Below are positions 16,670-25,262 of a stretch of DNA of 64,000 nt, one piece after another. The notes under the pieces are model-generated. The model was not told the origin of the DNA and did no database searches. It worked only from the letters and a program-made list of their open reading frames with translations. Position 1 is the stretch's first letter. The number at the start of each line of letters is the position of its first letter. A program made the position numbers and the translations under genes. The DNA comes from Lachnospiraceae bacterium (GTDB lineage: Bacteria > Bacillota > Clostridia > Lachnospirales > Lachnospiraceae): assembly GCA_910575255.1 (NCBI GenBank), contig CAJTEM010000002.1:203019-267018 (forward strand). The letters run 5' to 3'.

Positions 16670-17278
16670 TTACCGGATTGTGCCGGTAAGCTTCACATTC
16701 CCGCCCTCCGCAAATATGCCGGAGCAATTATACTTCCAAAGCCCTTTTTTCAGAGGAATCTCTTTTACAATGTCAGAGGACTCGATGACAATGCGCTGTT
16801 CTTTTCCATTTGGGTCAAACAGGAAGAAATCTGCGGTTCCTCCTTTTATGTCCGAAGTGATTTCCAGGACTAAGATTTGATTATCCTCTGCCTCAAAGGA
16901 GCCGGACTCGGCAATGTTTCGCTGCTTGGGACGATTGGCCAAAGCAATGACCGGTTCTCCGTTCCCATGGCTGGCAGCATCCGAAAGGCTGGCATTCCCG
17001 GGAAGCAGATCTACCGTATTTTTTTCATTATCATAATGAAGGGTATATCCTAAACTCGTCAGCAGGTCATTGGCCGGCATGTACAGATCTGGGTCCTGCC
17101 CGTCCTCCATTGTGACAGAAATAAAGGGATGGTCTAAGGAAAGGGGAGCACCCTTCAAGGTTACCTTGATATCACACAGACTGGCAGACAAAATCCCTGT
17201 TGCTGCAAATGCAGTGCTTATTCCCAGGGTTCCGATGATCAGTCCGGCAGCAAAGCTTTTTATATCAAATTTTTTCAT
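16670..17278 (-). CDS. secreted protein with copper-amine-oxidase N-terminal-like (stalk) domain
   Basis: 202 residues with a Sec signal peptide (MKKFDIKSFAAGLIIGTLG, cleavage near AFAA). Residues about 35-95 carry a stalk-type repeat region (IKVTLKGAPLSLDHPFISVT, LYMPANDLLTSLGYTLHYD), as in domains that anchor cell-surface proteins. The C-terminal half is beta-rich and ends KYNCSGIFAEGGNVKLTGTI. No catalytic motif. Monocistronic as far as visible. Confidence 0.65.
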   Translation of the reverse strand: MKKFDIKSFAAGLIIGTLGISTAFAATGILSASLCDIKVTLKGAPLSLDHPFISVTMEDGQDPDLYMPANDLLTSLGYTLHYDNEKNTVDLLPGNASLSDAASHGNGEPVIALANRPKQRNIAESGSFEAEDNQILVLEITSDIKGGTADFFLFDPNGKEQRIVIESSDIVKEIPLKKGLWKYNCSGIFAEGGNVKLTGTIR

Positions 17279-17387
17279 CCTATACCTCCGATTGGGGATT
17301 TGTGATTTTCTTTCAGTTTAGCATAACCGGGGACACTATACAAGAGGAAGGATGAAATTTTGAGGGGTTTAATTTACTGTTCACATA

Positions 17388-17440
17388 CAATGTCAGTTAG
17401 TTAAGCCATTCCAAAAGGTACGCCAGGGAAACGGGGAGAG
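17388..17440. repeat. left-end fragment of family A element
   Basis: CAATGTCAGTTAGTTAAG and the following arm through GGTACGCCAGGGAAACGG are present, then the sequence switches abruptly to an ATPase gene remnant at 17441. The break point lies inside the element's long arm. Confidence 0.65.
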
Positions 17441-17554
17441 ATTGATTTTGTAGTGCAACATGACACAGAGATCATTCCCATAGAGGTGAAGGGCTGGGAG
17501 AATAAATCTGCGCCGTCTTTGTACCTTGCGCGGAAACCCCGGGCGCTGCTTTGA
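17441..17554 (+). pseudogene. C-terminal remnant of a DUF4143-type AAA ATPase
   Basis: The open frame IDFVVQHDTEIIPIEVKGWE is the conserved C-terminal nuclease-fold segment (D...E-x-K) of the many DUF4143 ATPases found in gut Firmicutes. Only 37 codons remain before TGA, joined directly to a broken family A element. Confidence 0.55.
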
Positions 17555-17567
17555 CAGGCCCGGGGTT
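17535..17567 (-). terminator. possible terminator of the MATE operon
   Basis: A strong 10-bp GC-rich stem, AACCCCGGGC / GCCCGGGGTT, with a 13-nt loop begins 6 bp after the MATE stop codon on the minus strand. The following T-run is short (three T), so termination is plausible but not certain. Confidence 0.4.
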
Positions 17568-17572
17568 CTCTG

Positions 17573-18922
17573 TCAGGAAAGAAAAAATCCAAGACATCCC
17601 AGAGACACCACAAACATCACTCCCTCTGCCACCGGAACCGCCAGCCACACCCCTGGGATTCCCCACACCCGGGGCAGAACCAGGATACTACCGGCCAGCA
17701 AGCCAAAGGTGCGCAAAAAAGAAAGCGCTGCCGACACCCTTCCGTTGGACAATGCGGTAAACATGCCGGAGACGAAAATGTTCCACCCGCAGAACAGAAA
17801 CCCAAAGGAAAAAATCTCAAAGCCCCCTACCGCAAGCTGATAGACCTCGGATTCTTTTCCCGCAAACATCCCCGCAATAATCCCGCCGCCGGTAAAGGAA
17901 AAGCCAAACACCGCCAGGGATGTCACGGCAATAAATCCCATGCTGACGCGAAGCACCCTCCTCTGCCGGGCATGGTTTCCGCTCCCGTAATGAAAGCCGA
18001 TCACCGGGGCAATCCCCATGGAATAGCCTAAAAACAGCGTATTCAGCAGAAACTGGGAATAGATGAGAATGGTAATGGCCGCAACCCCCTCCTCCCCCGC
18101 CAAGTCCATCATGGTAATATTAAACAGATAGGTGGTCAGGGCTGTTGCCAGCTGGCTCACCATTTCCGAGGAGCCGTTTGCGCAGCTTTCCGCCACCACC
18201 TTAAGCCTGCCCGACAAAACCCGTACAGGCGCGTTTTCCCTTCTCCTCAGGCTCACAAAGAAAAGAGACCCTTTTCTCCCCATAAAAAAAGCCATCCCTG
18301 CTGCTGCCGGAATCAGATACCCGATTCCCGTCCCCAGAGCCGCCCCCCGGATTCCCATGCCCAAAGGCACAAGGAAAATATAGTCAAAAACAATATTTGC
18401 CACACCCGCCAGAACCGACAGCCCCAGTCCCAGTCCCGGCCGGCCTGCTGTCACCAAAAGGTTGGCAAACAAGGTCTGCAAAATATTGGCCGGGATAAAA
18501 AAAGCCAGCGCTGTCAGATACTCCCGGCAATAGGGAAAGAGCCGGTCACTGGCCCCCAGAAAAGCAATGATTTCCTCCATCCAGAAAAGCCCTGCTGTCA
18601 GAAGAATCAGCCCCATGGCAAGAGCCACAATCACCAGCAGGGTAAAATCCTCCCTGGCCTCCTCATTGGCCCCTGCCCCCATTTTCCGGGAGACAATGGC
18701 ATTTCCCCCCGCTGCCAGCATGGTTCCCAAACCAACGGTGAGATTGATCACCGGGCAGACAATGTTGATGGCAGAAAGGGCGTCCGCATTCACCAGCCGC
18801 GCCACAAAAATAGTGTCCGTTATCGTGTAAAGCCCCATAAATATCATCATCACAATGGTGGGAAAGGCAAATTTTAACAAGGCCGGGACATCCCATTCCT
18901 GGTCTAAGATATTCTCCTTCAT
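17573..18922 (-). CDS. MATE-family multidrug/cation efflux pump
   Basis: 449 residues, full family length, with about 12 membrane helices. Typical segments are FAFPTIVMMIFMGLYTITDT near the N-terminus, FIPANILQTLFANLLVTAGR in the middle and GYSMGIAPVIGFHYGSGNHA in the second half. It would export cationic drugs or metabolites using a Na+ or H+ gradient. Its ATG overlaps the stop of the upstream AraC-GNAT gene (ATGA), so the two are translationally coupled. Confidence 0.9.
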   Translation of the reverse strand: MKENILDQEWDVPALLKFAFPTIVMMIFMGLYTITDTIFVARLVNADALSAINIVCPVINLTVGLGTMLAAGGNAIVSRKMGAGANEEAREDFTLLVIVALAMGLILLTAGLFWMEEIIAFLGASDRLFPYCREYLTALAFFIPANILQTLFANLLVTAGRPGLGLGLSVLAGVANIVFDYIFLVPLGMGIRGAALGTGIGYLIPAAAGMAFFMGRKGSLFFVSLRRRENAPVRVLSGRLKVVAESCANGSSEMVSQLATALTTYLFNITMMDLAGEEGVAAITILIYSQFLLNTLFLGYSMGIAPVIGFHYGSGNHARQRRVLRVSMGFIAVTSLAVFGFSFTGGGIIAGMFAGKESEVYQLAVGGFEIFSFGFLFCGWNIFVSGMFTALSNGRVSAALSFLRTFGLLAGSILVLPRVWGIPGVWLAVPVAEGVMFVVSLGCLGFFLS

Positions 18923-19887
18923 ATGCCCACCGCCTTTTGCATGGAATCGGGGACCATCTTTCCGGTTGGGTTCGGAGCGTCCTTGCCCTCCAAGCCCTGC
19001 GTATTTCTTCCCATTGGCCCCGTGACTGTCGTCCTCTTTGGCCCCAAGTTTTTCTGTAAAATCATTCTCTGAGTAGGATACCCAAACTCTGTCAATAGCT
19101 CCGCCTCCTCAAAGCCCAGTTCCCGATATTCCCTTCGCTGCCCCGTGTCCGCCGGGTCTCCCTGACGGAAGGTGGTGATGCTGACCTCTCCCACATCACC
19201 GGGAAACTCCTTCTCCATCATAAAATCAAGCAGCGCCCCGGCCACCCCCCGATGGCGGTACTGGGGATGCACCCCCAAAAAATCGATGCTCCCGGCTCCC
19301 GCCTGGCAGGAAAAGGCAGCCGCTCCTATGATCACTTCCCCATCCCGCATAAGGAGGGCCCGCCCGTCCCTCACAGAAGACCGAATACTCTCCCGATGCT
19401 CCTCTTCATGAAACCCGGGAAAGCCGTCAAGCACCTGCCGGACAAATGCCATCCACTCCGGGATATCCTCCAAAGCCCCATGAGAAATCTCCCCTGGCCT
19501 GCCCAAACAAACCCCGGGGCTTTTGTTCAGACCAAAAGCCAGCTGCAACGGGTAAAAATCCCGGTTCCGTTTATATTCCATGGGCGTTTGTTTATACATG
19601 GACTTAAAAATCCCCGCAAATGCCTGCTGGCTCCCATACCCGGCGCTCAGGGCAATCTCCAGAACCGGCTTTTCCGAGAAAACCAGATGCCTTGCCGCCT
19701 CGGTCAGCTGCCGCCTTCGGATATAATCGTGAATCGTGATACCTGTTGCCTGGGTAAACATGCGGTGCAGGTGGAATTTGGAATAGTGAATATCCGTTGC
19801 CACCCTGTCCAAATCCAGCCTTTCCTGCAAATGGGCTTCGATGTAGGCAATCGTATTTGCTACGCTTTCAATGTCACAAGAATTCAT
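18919..19887 (-). CDS. AraC-type regulator fused to a GNAT acetyltransferase domain
   Basis: 322 residues from ATG 19887, chosen over an upstream in-frame ATG because aaaggagagg is correctly spaced. Residues about 1-105 are an AraC/XylS DNA-binding domain with both HTH motifs (LDRVATDIHYSKFHLHRMF, VLEIALSAGYGSQQAFAGIF). Residues about 150-285 are a GNAT domain with the acetyl-CoA motif IDFLGVHPQYRHRGVAGALL. The last 40 residues are a low-complexity tail. Such fusions may couple sensing and modification of a toxic compound; coupling to a MATE pump gene supports a resistance role. Confidence 0.85.
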   Translation of the reverse strand: MNSCDIESVANTIAYIEAHLQERLDLDRVATDIHYSKFHLHRMFTQATGITIHDYIRRRQLTEAARHLVFSEKPVLEIALSAGYGSQQAFAGIFKSMYKQTPMEYKRNRDFYPLQLAFGLNKSPGVCLGRPGEISHGALEDIPEWMAFVRQVLDGFPGFHEEEHRESIRSSVRDGRALLMRDGEVIIGAAAFSCQAGAGSIDFLGVHPQYRHRGVAGALLDFMMEKEFPGDVGEVSITTFRQGDPADTGQRREYRELGFEEAELLTEFGYPTQRMILQKNLGPKRTTVTGPMGRNTQGLEGKDAPNPTGKMVPDSMQKAVGI

Positions 19888-19908
19888 ACCCATCCTCTCC
19901 TTTACCAT

Positions 19909-20127
19909 TCAGACAAGTTCCTTTGCAAAATATGAATGTATCAGCAGAACCAGTATAGCAAATAATACGGAGAATGTTTTCATCATTCTTGCGGCATTTC
20001 TCGGTTTACCGACAGGATTTCTCTGTTTACCGACCGCATTTCCTTCTTTCCTCTTTGCCAATACAAACTGCATTTCGGCAAATCGTTTCTCCTTCCCCGG
20101 ACAGGAAAGGGTGTACTCGTACAGCAT
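19909..20127 (-). CDS. doubtful small ORF with C-terminal hydrophobic segment
   Basis: 72 codons from ATG 20127 with an RBS-like aggaat, ending 1 bp before the AraC-GNAT frame. The sequence is basic, with a degenerate internal repeat (GKQRNP/GKPRNA), then one hydrophobic helix (FSVLFAILVLLIHSYFA). No family recognised. It may be a leader or simply noncoding; reported because it fills the 250-bp gap upstream of AraC-GNAT. Confidence 0.25.
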   Translation of the reverse strand: MLYEYTLSCPGKEKRFAEMQFVLAKRKEGNAVGKQRNPVGKPRNAARMMKTFSVLFAILVLLIHSYFAKELV

Positions 20128-20139
20128 TTCCTAAATTCC

Positions 20140-22035
20140 TCAAAAGAACAGATTTCCCACTCTCTGAATCTGCGCCGGCATATGTCCCCTGTATTTCAGA
20201 CAGCGTGTATATTCCTGCGCTTTCTCAAGAACACGGATAAATTCCTTCTGTTTGCCTTTATTTTCCAGAACAAGTCCCCCTTGCCTTAAATCACTCTCAA
20301 TGTCCCGGGAATCATATCCCTGAGTCGTCCATGCCCAGATTCGTGCCAGACAGTTTTTTATTCTATTCTCCCTCCATTCCGTTTCCTTCATCAGAAAATC
20401 CTTCAGTTCCCGGTAATGCCGCTCCTTCGATGGATATCCGTTCTGATAACAATCTTCGATTTCATCCGCCTCCGGTATGACAAATTCCCACGGTCTCTGC
20501 ATTTTTTCTATTTCCACATAATATTCATCCTTCAAAAGATACTTCCTAATCACCTTATCCCCTTGAATTACACAAGGATTCTCCCTCTCCGGAACATCCT
20601 GGAAAACCGAATAAAACTCCGACTGCTTAAGGCGGTAACCTGTTTTTTTCCGGTACAGCCGCATAACAACCGAGGCCGGCGCACTTCCATAAATCATGGC
20701 ATGCATATGAAGACAAGCCTGCATCCATGCAACCCGCTTCCTCCTAACCTGAAATTCCGGTGTATTGATCTTTTTGTACCTCTCAGTCACTGCCAGCGGT
20801 ATCTCCACAGAATCATCCTCATACATTGCCAGATAATTATCCTCATAAAACTGCTCCAGCAATCCCACATGCTCTGCCAAAGGCTGATGGCGTGCCCCGA
20901 TTGCAGCAGCCGCCTCCCATGCCAAAATCTTCTCTTCATCCTGCCCGATAAAATAATCCTCCATCACATCTGCCGTCAACATATGATTCGCTATCTTCTC
21001 CGCCAACCGGAATTTGCTCAGAGAGGAAATCCCTGACAGCCCGAATTCCTTTCCCAACTGGAATAATTCCTCCTTATTTTCCCATAGCAGACGCTCTGTC
21101 ATGGAAATGCGGCCTTTATCGGTTCTCTTTAAAGTCTGCTGCTCCCTTTCTTTTGTTCTTTGTTCTTCTTTTGCCCTTTCCCCCTCTTTTGTCCTTTGCC
21201 CTTCTTTTTCCCTTTCCCTCTCCTCTGCTCTTTGTCCTTCCTTTCCCCTTTGCCCCTTTTCTTCCTGTGCTTCTCTTCCAAACGCCTGGGGATCCTCTTC
21301 TCCTGCTTCCAGCTTCTGCTGTCCTGTTCTTCTCGATTTTTCCAGGAGCCTCTGTTCCTCCGGGGATAAGAATTCCTCCGCAACTCCCCCCTGCAACGCT
21401 TTCTGCAATATCCCCGCCATAAGTTCCATATAATGATTGCTTGAATATCTGATCTTTTCCGGATCATTTTCTGCCTTCTGCCATCCAACAAGGCCAGGCT
21501 TTCCGTTTTGGTGATCCTTTTGTATCTGCTCTCTGGTCTTGTACTCCGGCCCTTCATATCGAACCGTATATTTTTTCTTCATTTCACAATTAATCTTCAG
21601 AAGATTTTCCTTCAAATCCGTCTCAGAAACATCCTCCTCTGTCACAGCCATTTTCGCATTTACGATAAAAGGATAAGCATCCTCATTCCCATCCTTTCCC
21701 AGCCGTTTTTCAATCGTAACCCGCAGCTTAAGCTGATCCCCATAATAAAAACTGAACCAGTCTTCTGTGTCCAGCAATTCATCAATATAGAACTCCGAGG
21801 CCTCCGCCACACTATAAGAAAAATCCGGTCTCATCGGTTTATCTTCCCTGCTCTCCCCAAAACGGATTTTCTTTTGATAAAATTCAAACTCAAAATCTGC
21901 CTCTTCCTGCCTGTCCATCACATCCGTCAAAATCAAGCTTAACTGGGAATAAGTGATTCCCCCGGGAACAATGCACCTGCGCCAAACAAGCGGCTTCTGG
22001 TTCTTGATTGCTGCCTTTAATTGATATGCATTCAT
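20140..22035 (-). CDS. large protein with plasmid pRiA4b ORF-3/IS1096-like N-terminal domain
   Basis: About 631 residues from ATG 22035 (RBS gaggag). The N-terminus (QLKAAIKNQKPLVWRRCIVP, GGITYSQLSLILTDVM) is the pRiA4b ORF-3-like fold of unknown function found in many bacteria. Around residues 250-320 lies a highly charged Glu/Lys/Arg/Gln stretch made of imperfect repeats (KEGQR, KEGER, KEEQR), probably helical coiled coil. The C-terminal 300 residues look like a globular alpha-rich domain (FGLSGISSLSKFRLAEKI) that I do not recognise. Confidence 0.7.
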   Translation of the reverse strand: MNAYQLKAAIKNQKPLVWRRCIVPGGITYSQLSLILTDVMDRQEEADFEFEFYQKKIRFGESREDKPMRPDFSYSVAEASEFYIDELLDTEDWFSFYYGDQLKLRVTIEKRLGKDGNEDAYPFIVNAKMAVTEEDVSETDLKENLLKINCEMKKKYTVRYEGPEYKTREQIQKDHQNGKPGLVGWQKAENDPEKIRYSSNHYMELMAGILQKALQGGVAEEFLSPEEQRLLEKSRRTGQQKLEAGEEDPQAFGREAQEEKGQRGKEGQRAEEREREKEGQRTKEGERAKEEQRTKEREQQTLKRTDKGRISMTERLLWENKEELFQLGKEFGLSGISSLSKFRLAEKIANHMLTADVMEDYFIGQDEEKILAWEAAAAIGARHQPLAEHVGLLEQFYEDNYLAMYEDDSVEIPLAVTERYKKINTPEFQVRRKRVAWMQACLHMHAMIYGSAPASVVMRLYRKKTGYRLKQSEFYSVFQDVPERENPCVIQGDKVIRKYLLKDEYYVEIEKMQRPWEFVIPEADEIEDCYQNGYPSKERHYRELKDFLMKETEWRENRIKNCLARIWAWTTQGYDSRDIESDLRQGGLVLENKGKQKEFIRVLEKAQEYTRCLKYRGHMPAQIQRVGNLFF

Positions 22036-22103
22036 AGATGGCTCTCCTCTTTCCTTATTCCTTATTTCTTCCTCCGGTCTCGATCTCACCAGAGCCCGGC
22101 TGC

Positions 22104-22502
22104 TCAGACCATGAATTCCTTTACCCGATGCAGCACCACCTGATCTGCCGGCAGCCAATCCACCTCATCGATGGTTTCCCTGGTCAGCCATCTGGCCGCT
22201 TCATGCTCCCTCAGTACCGGCCTTCCCGCCTTCCTCTCGCATATCTCACACAAAAAGCAATACATTTGCAGGTGAAAATCCGGATAATCATACTCCACAA
22301 CCGTGAGAAGCTTCTGGACGATAATCTCTATGGCCAATTCCTCGCGGATTTCCCGAACCACCGCCTGCTCCGGAGATTCCCCTGGCTCGATCTTCCCGCC
22401 GGGAAACTCCCACTTGCCCTTCTGCGCCCCATATCCCCGCTGGGTTGCGAAGACGGAATGTTCACGCTTGATGATGGCAGCGGATACTTTGATTGTTTTC
22501 AT
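22104..22502 (-). CDS. NUDIX hydrolase, MutT-like
   Basis: 132 residues from ATG 22502; an ATG four codons earlier is possible. The NUDIX box GGKIEPGESPEQAVVREIRE followed by EL fits G-x5-E-x7-REUXEE. The flanking WEFPGGK and the late W-x-DWLPAD segment are typical of (deoxy)nucleoside triphosphate pyrophosphohydrolases that clean oxidised nucleotides such as 8-oxo-dGTP. Substrate is inferred from the subfamily look. The following pRiA4b-like gene lies 68 bp downstream on the same strand. Confidence 0.85.
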   Translation of the reverse strand: MKTIKVSAAIIKREHSVFATQRGYGAQKGKWEFPGGKIEPGESPEQAVVREIREELAIEIIVQKLLTVVEYDYPDFHLQMYCFLCEICERKAGRPVLREHEAARWLTRETIDEVDWLPADQVVLHRVKEFMV

Positions 22503-22611
22503 GCTATTATCCATTCCTTTCCCCTGGCCTTGCTCTGCTGCTGACATCCTGCTGCCAAAAGCTCTGTTGGCATCCTTCTGCCGTCAGAGCCTTTTTTACC
22601 CCCCGCTGCCA

Positions 22612-24498
22612 TCACCCCACCCCCGGCACATCCGGCCTGTCCCTTTTGGGCGTAAATACAGAGCAGGGTTTCCACACCTCTTCCGGAATTTGCAGGCTTT
22701 CTATCCATTCCTCAACCTGCCCCCACTCCTCTTCTGACAGGTTGATCAAATCGCCGCAGCGCGTCCCGTCATGGTAATAATCCAGGAACTGATAATAATA
22801 ATTCTTTTTCGCTTCACCAGCCCCTGTCTCATTGCTATCCGGGGATTCCCCGGATTCATCCATGCTGTCTGAGGTTTCCCGGATTTCTCCCGTACTGTAA
22901 CTGCCCTCCTTAATCTCACGGCACTGGGAATCCAGCCTCTTGATCCACCAGACTTTCGTATCCTGATACCAGTATACGCTGAGCATCCTCCCATTCGCCA
23001 GGGGAAGCGCATACCCATGGGAATCCGCCGAATGGTACGTCCCCCACATTTTAATCTTCCCCTTATCATAATAAAAGGAGGCTGTATTATTCACCCCTTC
23101 CCGGTAAAGGCGAACCACCAGTTCCTTCACCCCATCCTGGTTAAAATCCATCAGAAAATAACTCCATCCGCATCTCCCGTCCCCCTCTTCCAGGCTATCC
23201 TCATAGTTACTTTGCAGGCTACCCCAGCGCTCATCCTCCACAAGAGAAAAATCCCCCTCCAGCATCGCCTTGTAGGCCTCCCACTCTTCCCCTTTCTCCT
23301 CATTGACAGGAAGGTGTTCTCTGTCTTCCATCCAGTACCAGAGAAGCAATTCCTCCCCCGGCTGATATCCCGGATGTTCCCCATCCCCAAATAGCTGGGT
23401 AAAAGTCATGGGATGAGGTGCATTTTTCGCTGCCTGAAAATAACCCTCCAATATTTCCAAAGCAATCTCCTCTTCCACCTCCATCTCCGGACATCCGTCC
23501 AGGGATATCCGGTAAGTACTCTCCCACCCGTCCCACAAACGGGTAAGAACATCCCGCAGGCAAAATTCCCGGCCTGAGTCTTCATAGCAATAAATCAGTT
23601 CCGTTGTGCCGCCCTCCGTATATTCGGTAAATTCGGCAACCATCTGCCCTTTTCCCAGCAGATTCCAGCCCTCTCCCTTTTGGTGATACAACTCCACTTT
23701 ATCCTCCCTGGGATAATATTTTAATACACAAGTCCCTCTGGTATTTACTGTCAGTTCCGGAAGTCCGTCACCATCAAAGTCCTGATAAAAATAATCCGAT
23801 TGCCGGACCGCATCTTGGAATTCACCCTCCTCCATTTCCTCTGCCCCAAAGACCAAATCCTTGTAAAAAGAAGTCCCTCCCTGATTTGGAAAATGAATAG
23901 GGATCTGATTTGTGACAGCTTTTAGAAATGCTTCCTTGTATCGCTGATCTGTCTGTTTATCGTAACGAGCCATGTCTACCGGGGATTCCTGGATTGTAAA
24001 ATCCATGGTTCTTGCCTGTCGGATGGTTTCTGCTGTAGTTTTTTCTGTAGTTCTTTCTGCGGTTCTTTCTGTAGTTCTTTCTATGGTTCTTTCTGTAGCT
24101 TTTGCTGTAGTCTCCTTTCCGGGCTCTCCTGCGGTCTCCTCTCCAAGATCTCCTGCCTTCTCCCTTCCAAGATCCTCTGCGTTCTTTTCTGTAGTCTCTT
24201 CCTGTGTTTTTTTGGGATTCCCTGTTTGTGATTCGGCAGAGGCTGGGGAAGATGGTTGGGGGTGCGCAGGGGTGACAGCTGCCGGAGCGGCGCTTTTCTG
24301 CGTATTGTATCCACAGCCAATGAGAAGCAGGCCGGTTAGGAGGATTGCGGGGATGGGATGAGGGAGGCAGTGAAATACCTGGGAATGTGAGGCCTTTGGC
24401 TGGTTCCTTTTTGACAGGCTTCTTGACGGATTCCTTTTTAACGGATTCCTTTTTAACGAATTCCTATTTGATTGGCTTTCTTTTCTGGATTTGTTCAT
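22612..24498 (-). CDS. large lipoprotein with repetitive linker
   Basis: 628 residues. A long basic N-terminal extension (many SKRN-type repeats) precedes the hydrophobic segment and lipobox LLIGC, so translation may actually start further in. A Thr/Glu/Arg-rich linker follows, made of TERT/AERT-type repeats encoded by 12-bp units near 24033-24110. The rest is an acidic extracytoplasmic region with two DFDGDG / DFNQDG segments resembling calcium-binding FG-GAP/VCBS-like turns. Function unknown. Confidence 0.65.
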   Translation of the reverse strand: MNKSRKESQSNRNSLKRNPLKRNPSRSLSKRNQPKASHSQVFHCLPHPIPAILLTGLLLIGCGYNTQKSAAPAAVTPAHPQPSSPASAESQTGNPKKTQEETTEKNAEDLGREKAGDLGEETAGEPGKETTAKATERTIERTTERTAERTTEKTTAETIRQARTMDFTIQESPVDMARYDKQTDQRYKEAFLKAVTNQIPIHFPNQGGTSFYKDLVFGAEEMEEGEFQDAVRQSDYFYQDFDGDGLPELTVNTRGTCVLKYYPREDKVELYHQKGEGWNLLGKGQMVAEFTEYTEGGTTELIYCYEDSGREFCLRDVLTRLWDGWESTYRISLDGCPEMEVEEEIALEILEGYFQAAKNAPHPMTFTQLFGDGEHPGYQPGEELLLWYWMEDREHLPVNEEKGEEWEAYKAMLEGDFSLVEDERWGSLQSNYEDSLEEGDGRCGWSYFLMDFNQDGVKELVVRLYREGVNNTASFYYDKGKIKMWGTYHSADSHGYALPLANGRMLSVYWYQDTKVWWIKRLDSQCREIKEGSYSTGEIRETSDSMDESGESPDSNETGAGEAKKNYYYQFLDYYHDGTRCGDLINLSEEEWGQVEEWIESLQIPEEVWKPCSVFTPKRDRPDVPGVG

Positions 24499-24601
24499 GT
24501 GGGATTCCTCGCACTTTTTATTGAACGTTTAAAGGGCTTGTGGCGATTTCCTACTCAGAGTTTATGGGATTGTATGGGCCGCACCAAAACTCTCAAACAC
24601 T

Positions 24602-25009
24602 TCAGCAGATATATGAATAAACCAACTCCCAATTATCATTCCATAAACAATCTATGTAATGTCCAAACAGAAACTGAGAATTTGATAAACAACATCCTAT
24701 GGTTTCCGTATCCGCATCTAAAACAAAGCTATCAACCATCAATTCCTGGCACATTTGATCAGGTGACCGGATCCGATTCTGTTTTACACCATAAAATTCA
24801 TAAAAAACAGGATGAAATGCTTGCCGCACGAATCGCTCAATATTGTCTGACATATATTTCAGCTTTCTAAAATAAGTCTCAATTTCCTCATTGCTTGCAT
24901 TTTCATCGCCCTTTTTCCATATGTAATAACTGCATGGTTCACAAAAGGGGGAGCGAAATCTTGGATTGTCCCCTATAATTTCTTTTACCTTATAAGCATC
25001 CATATCCAC
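24602..25009 (-). CDS. hypothetical protein, possibly truncated at its 5' end
   Basis: 135 residues from ATG 25009, AT-rich like the downstream defence island. It contains FCEPCSYYIWKKGD and ends VLDADTETIGCCLSNSQFLF, HYIDCLWNDNWELVYSYIC, a C-terminus reminiscent of small immunity/DUF2262-like proteins, though I cannot place it. No RBS precedes the ATG and the frame stays open upstream (QIPRYKTVDMD) to 25055. A short frame starting near 25055 in another register suggests that a frameshift removed the true N-terminus. Confidence 0.45.
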   Translation of the reverse strand: MDMDAYKVKEIIGDNPRFRSPFCEPCSYYIWKKGDENASNEEIETYFRKLKYMSDNIERFVRQAFHPVFYEFYGVKQNRIRSPDQMCQELMVDSFVLDADTETIGCCLSNSQFLFGHYIDCLWNDNWELVYSYIC

Positions 25010-25079
25010 TGTCTTGTACCTCGGTATCTGGGATTTCTGTTTTATCAGGAGCCATTATTGGGACAACCCCCTGTTTATT

Positions 25080-25216
25080 AAAAAAGAGAGCCTGCACCAA
25101 TCTCTCAGCGCAACAGCTCCCTGCTCTTCAAAACCACCAATCGCCTAATAGTGACGCCAACACATGACGCTTACCTGGATAATGGCACTGACATAGGACT
25201 TACTGTTGGTGTTTCT
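25080..25216 (-). ncRNA. candidate small RNA or transcription leader
   Basis: Downstream of the promoter at 25217-25245 lies about 135 nt without an ORF. It ends in a GAGAG / CTCTC stem followed by six T on the minus strand, an intrinsic-terminator pattern. It could be an independent small RNA or an attenuator leader for the hypothetical gene at 24602-25009. Parts (gaagagcaggg, gagagattggtg) faintly recall T-box leader elements, but the conserved T-box sequence is absent. Confidence 0.35.
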
Positions 25217-25245
25217 ATCTTAGCATATGCGGAATGGCTTGTCAA
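25217..25245 (-). promoter_or_regulatory. sigma-A promoter
   Basis: On the minus strand TTGACA (25240-25245), a 17-bp spacer and TAAGAT (25217-25222). This is a near-consensus promoter with no coding sequence for the next 170 bp, located just outside the ISLre2 left end. Confidence 0.6.
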
Positions 25246-25262
25246 GGTTGCTTGGAAAATCT

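Noticed and set aside
21014..21433. Rightward Phe/Leu/Ser/Cys-rich ORFs around 21.0-21.4 kb that look like membrane proteins
   Set aside because: They mirror the Glu/Lys/Arg/Gln repeat stretch of the pRiA4b-like gene on the minus strand.
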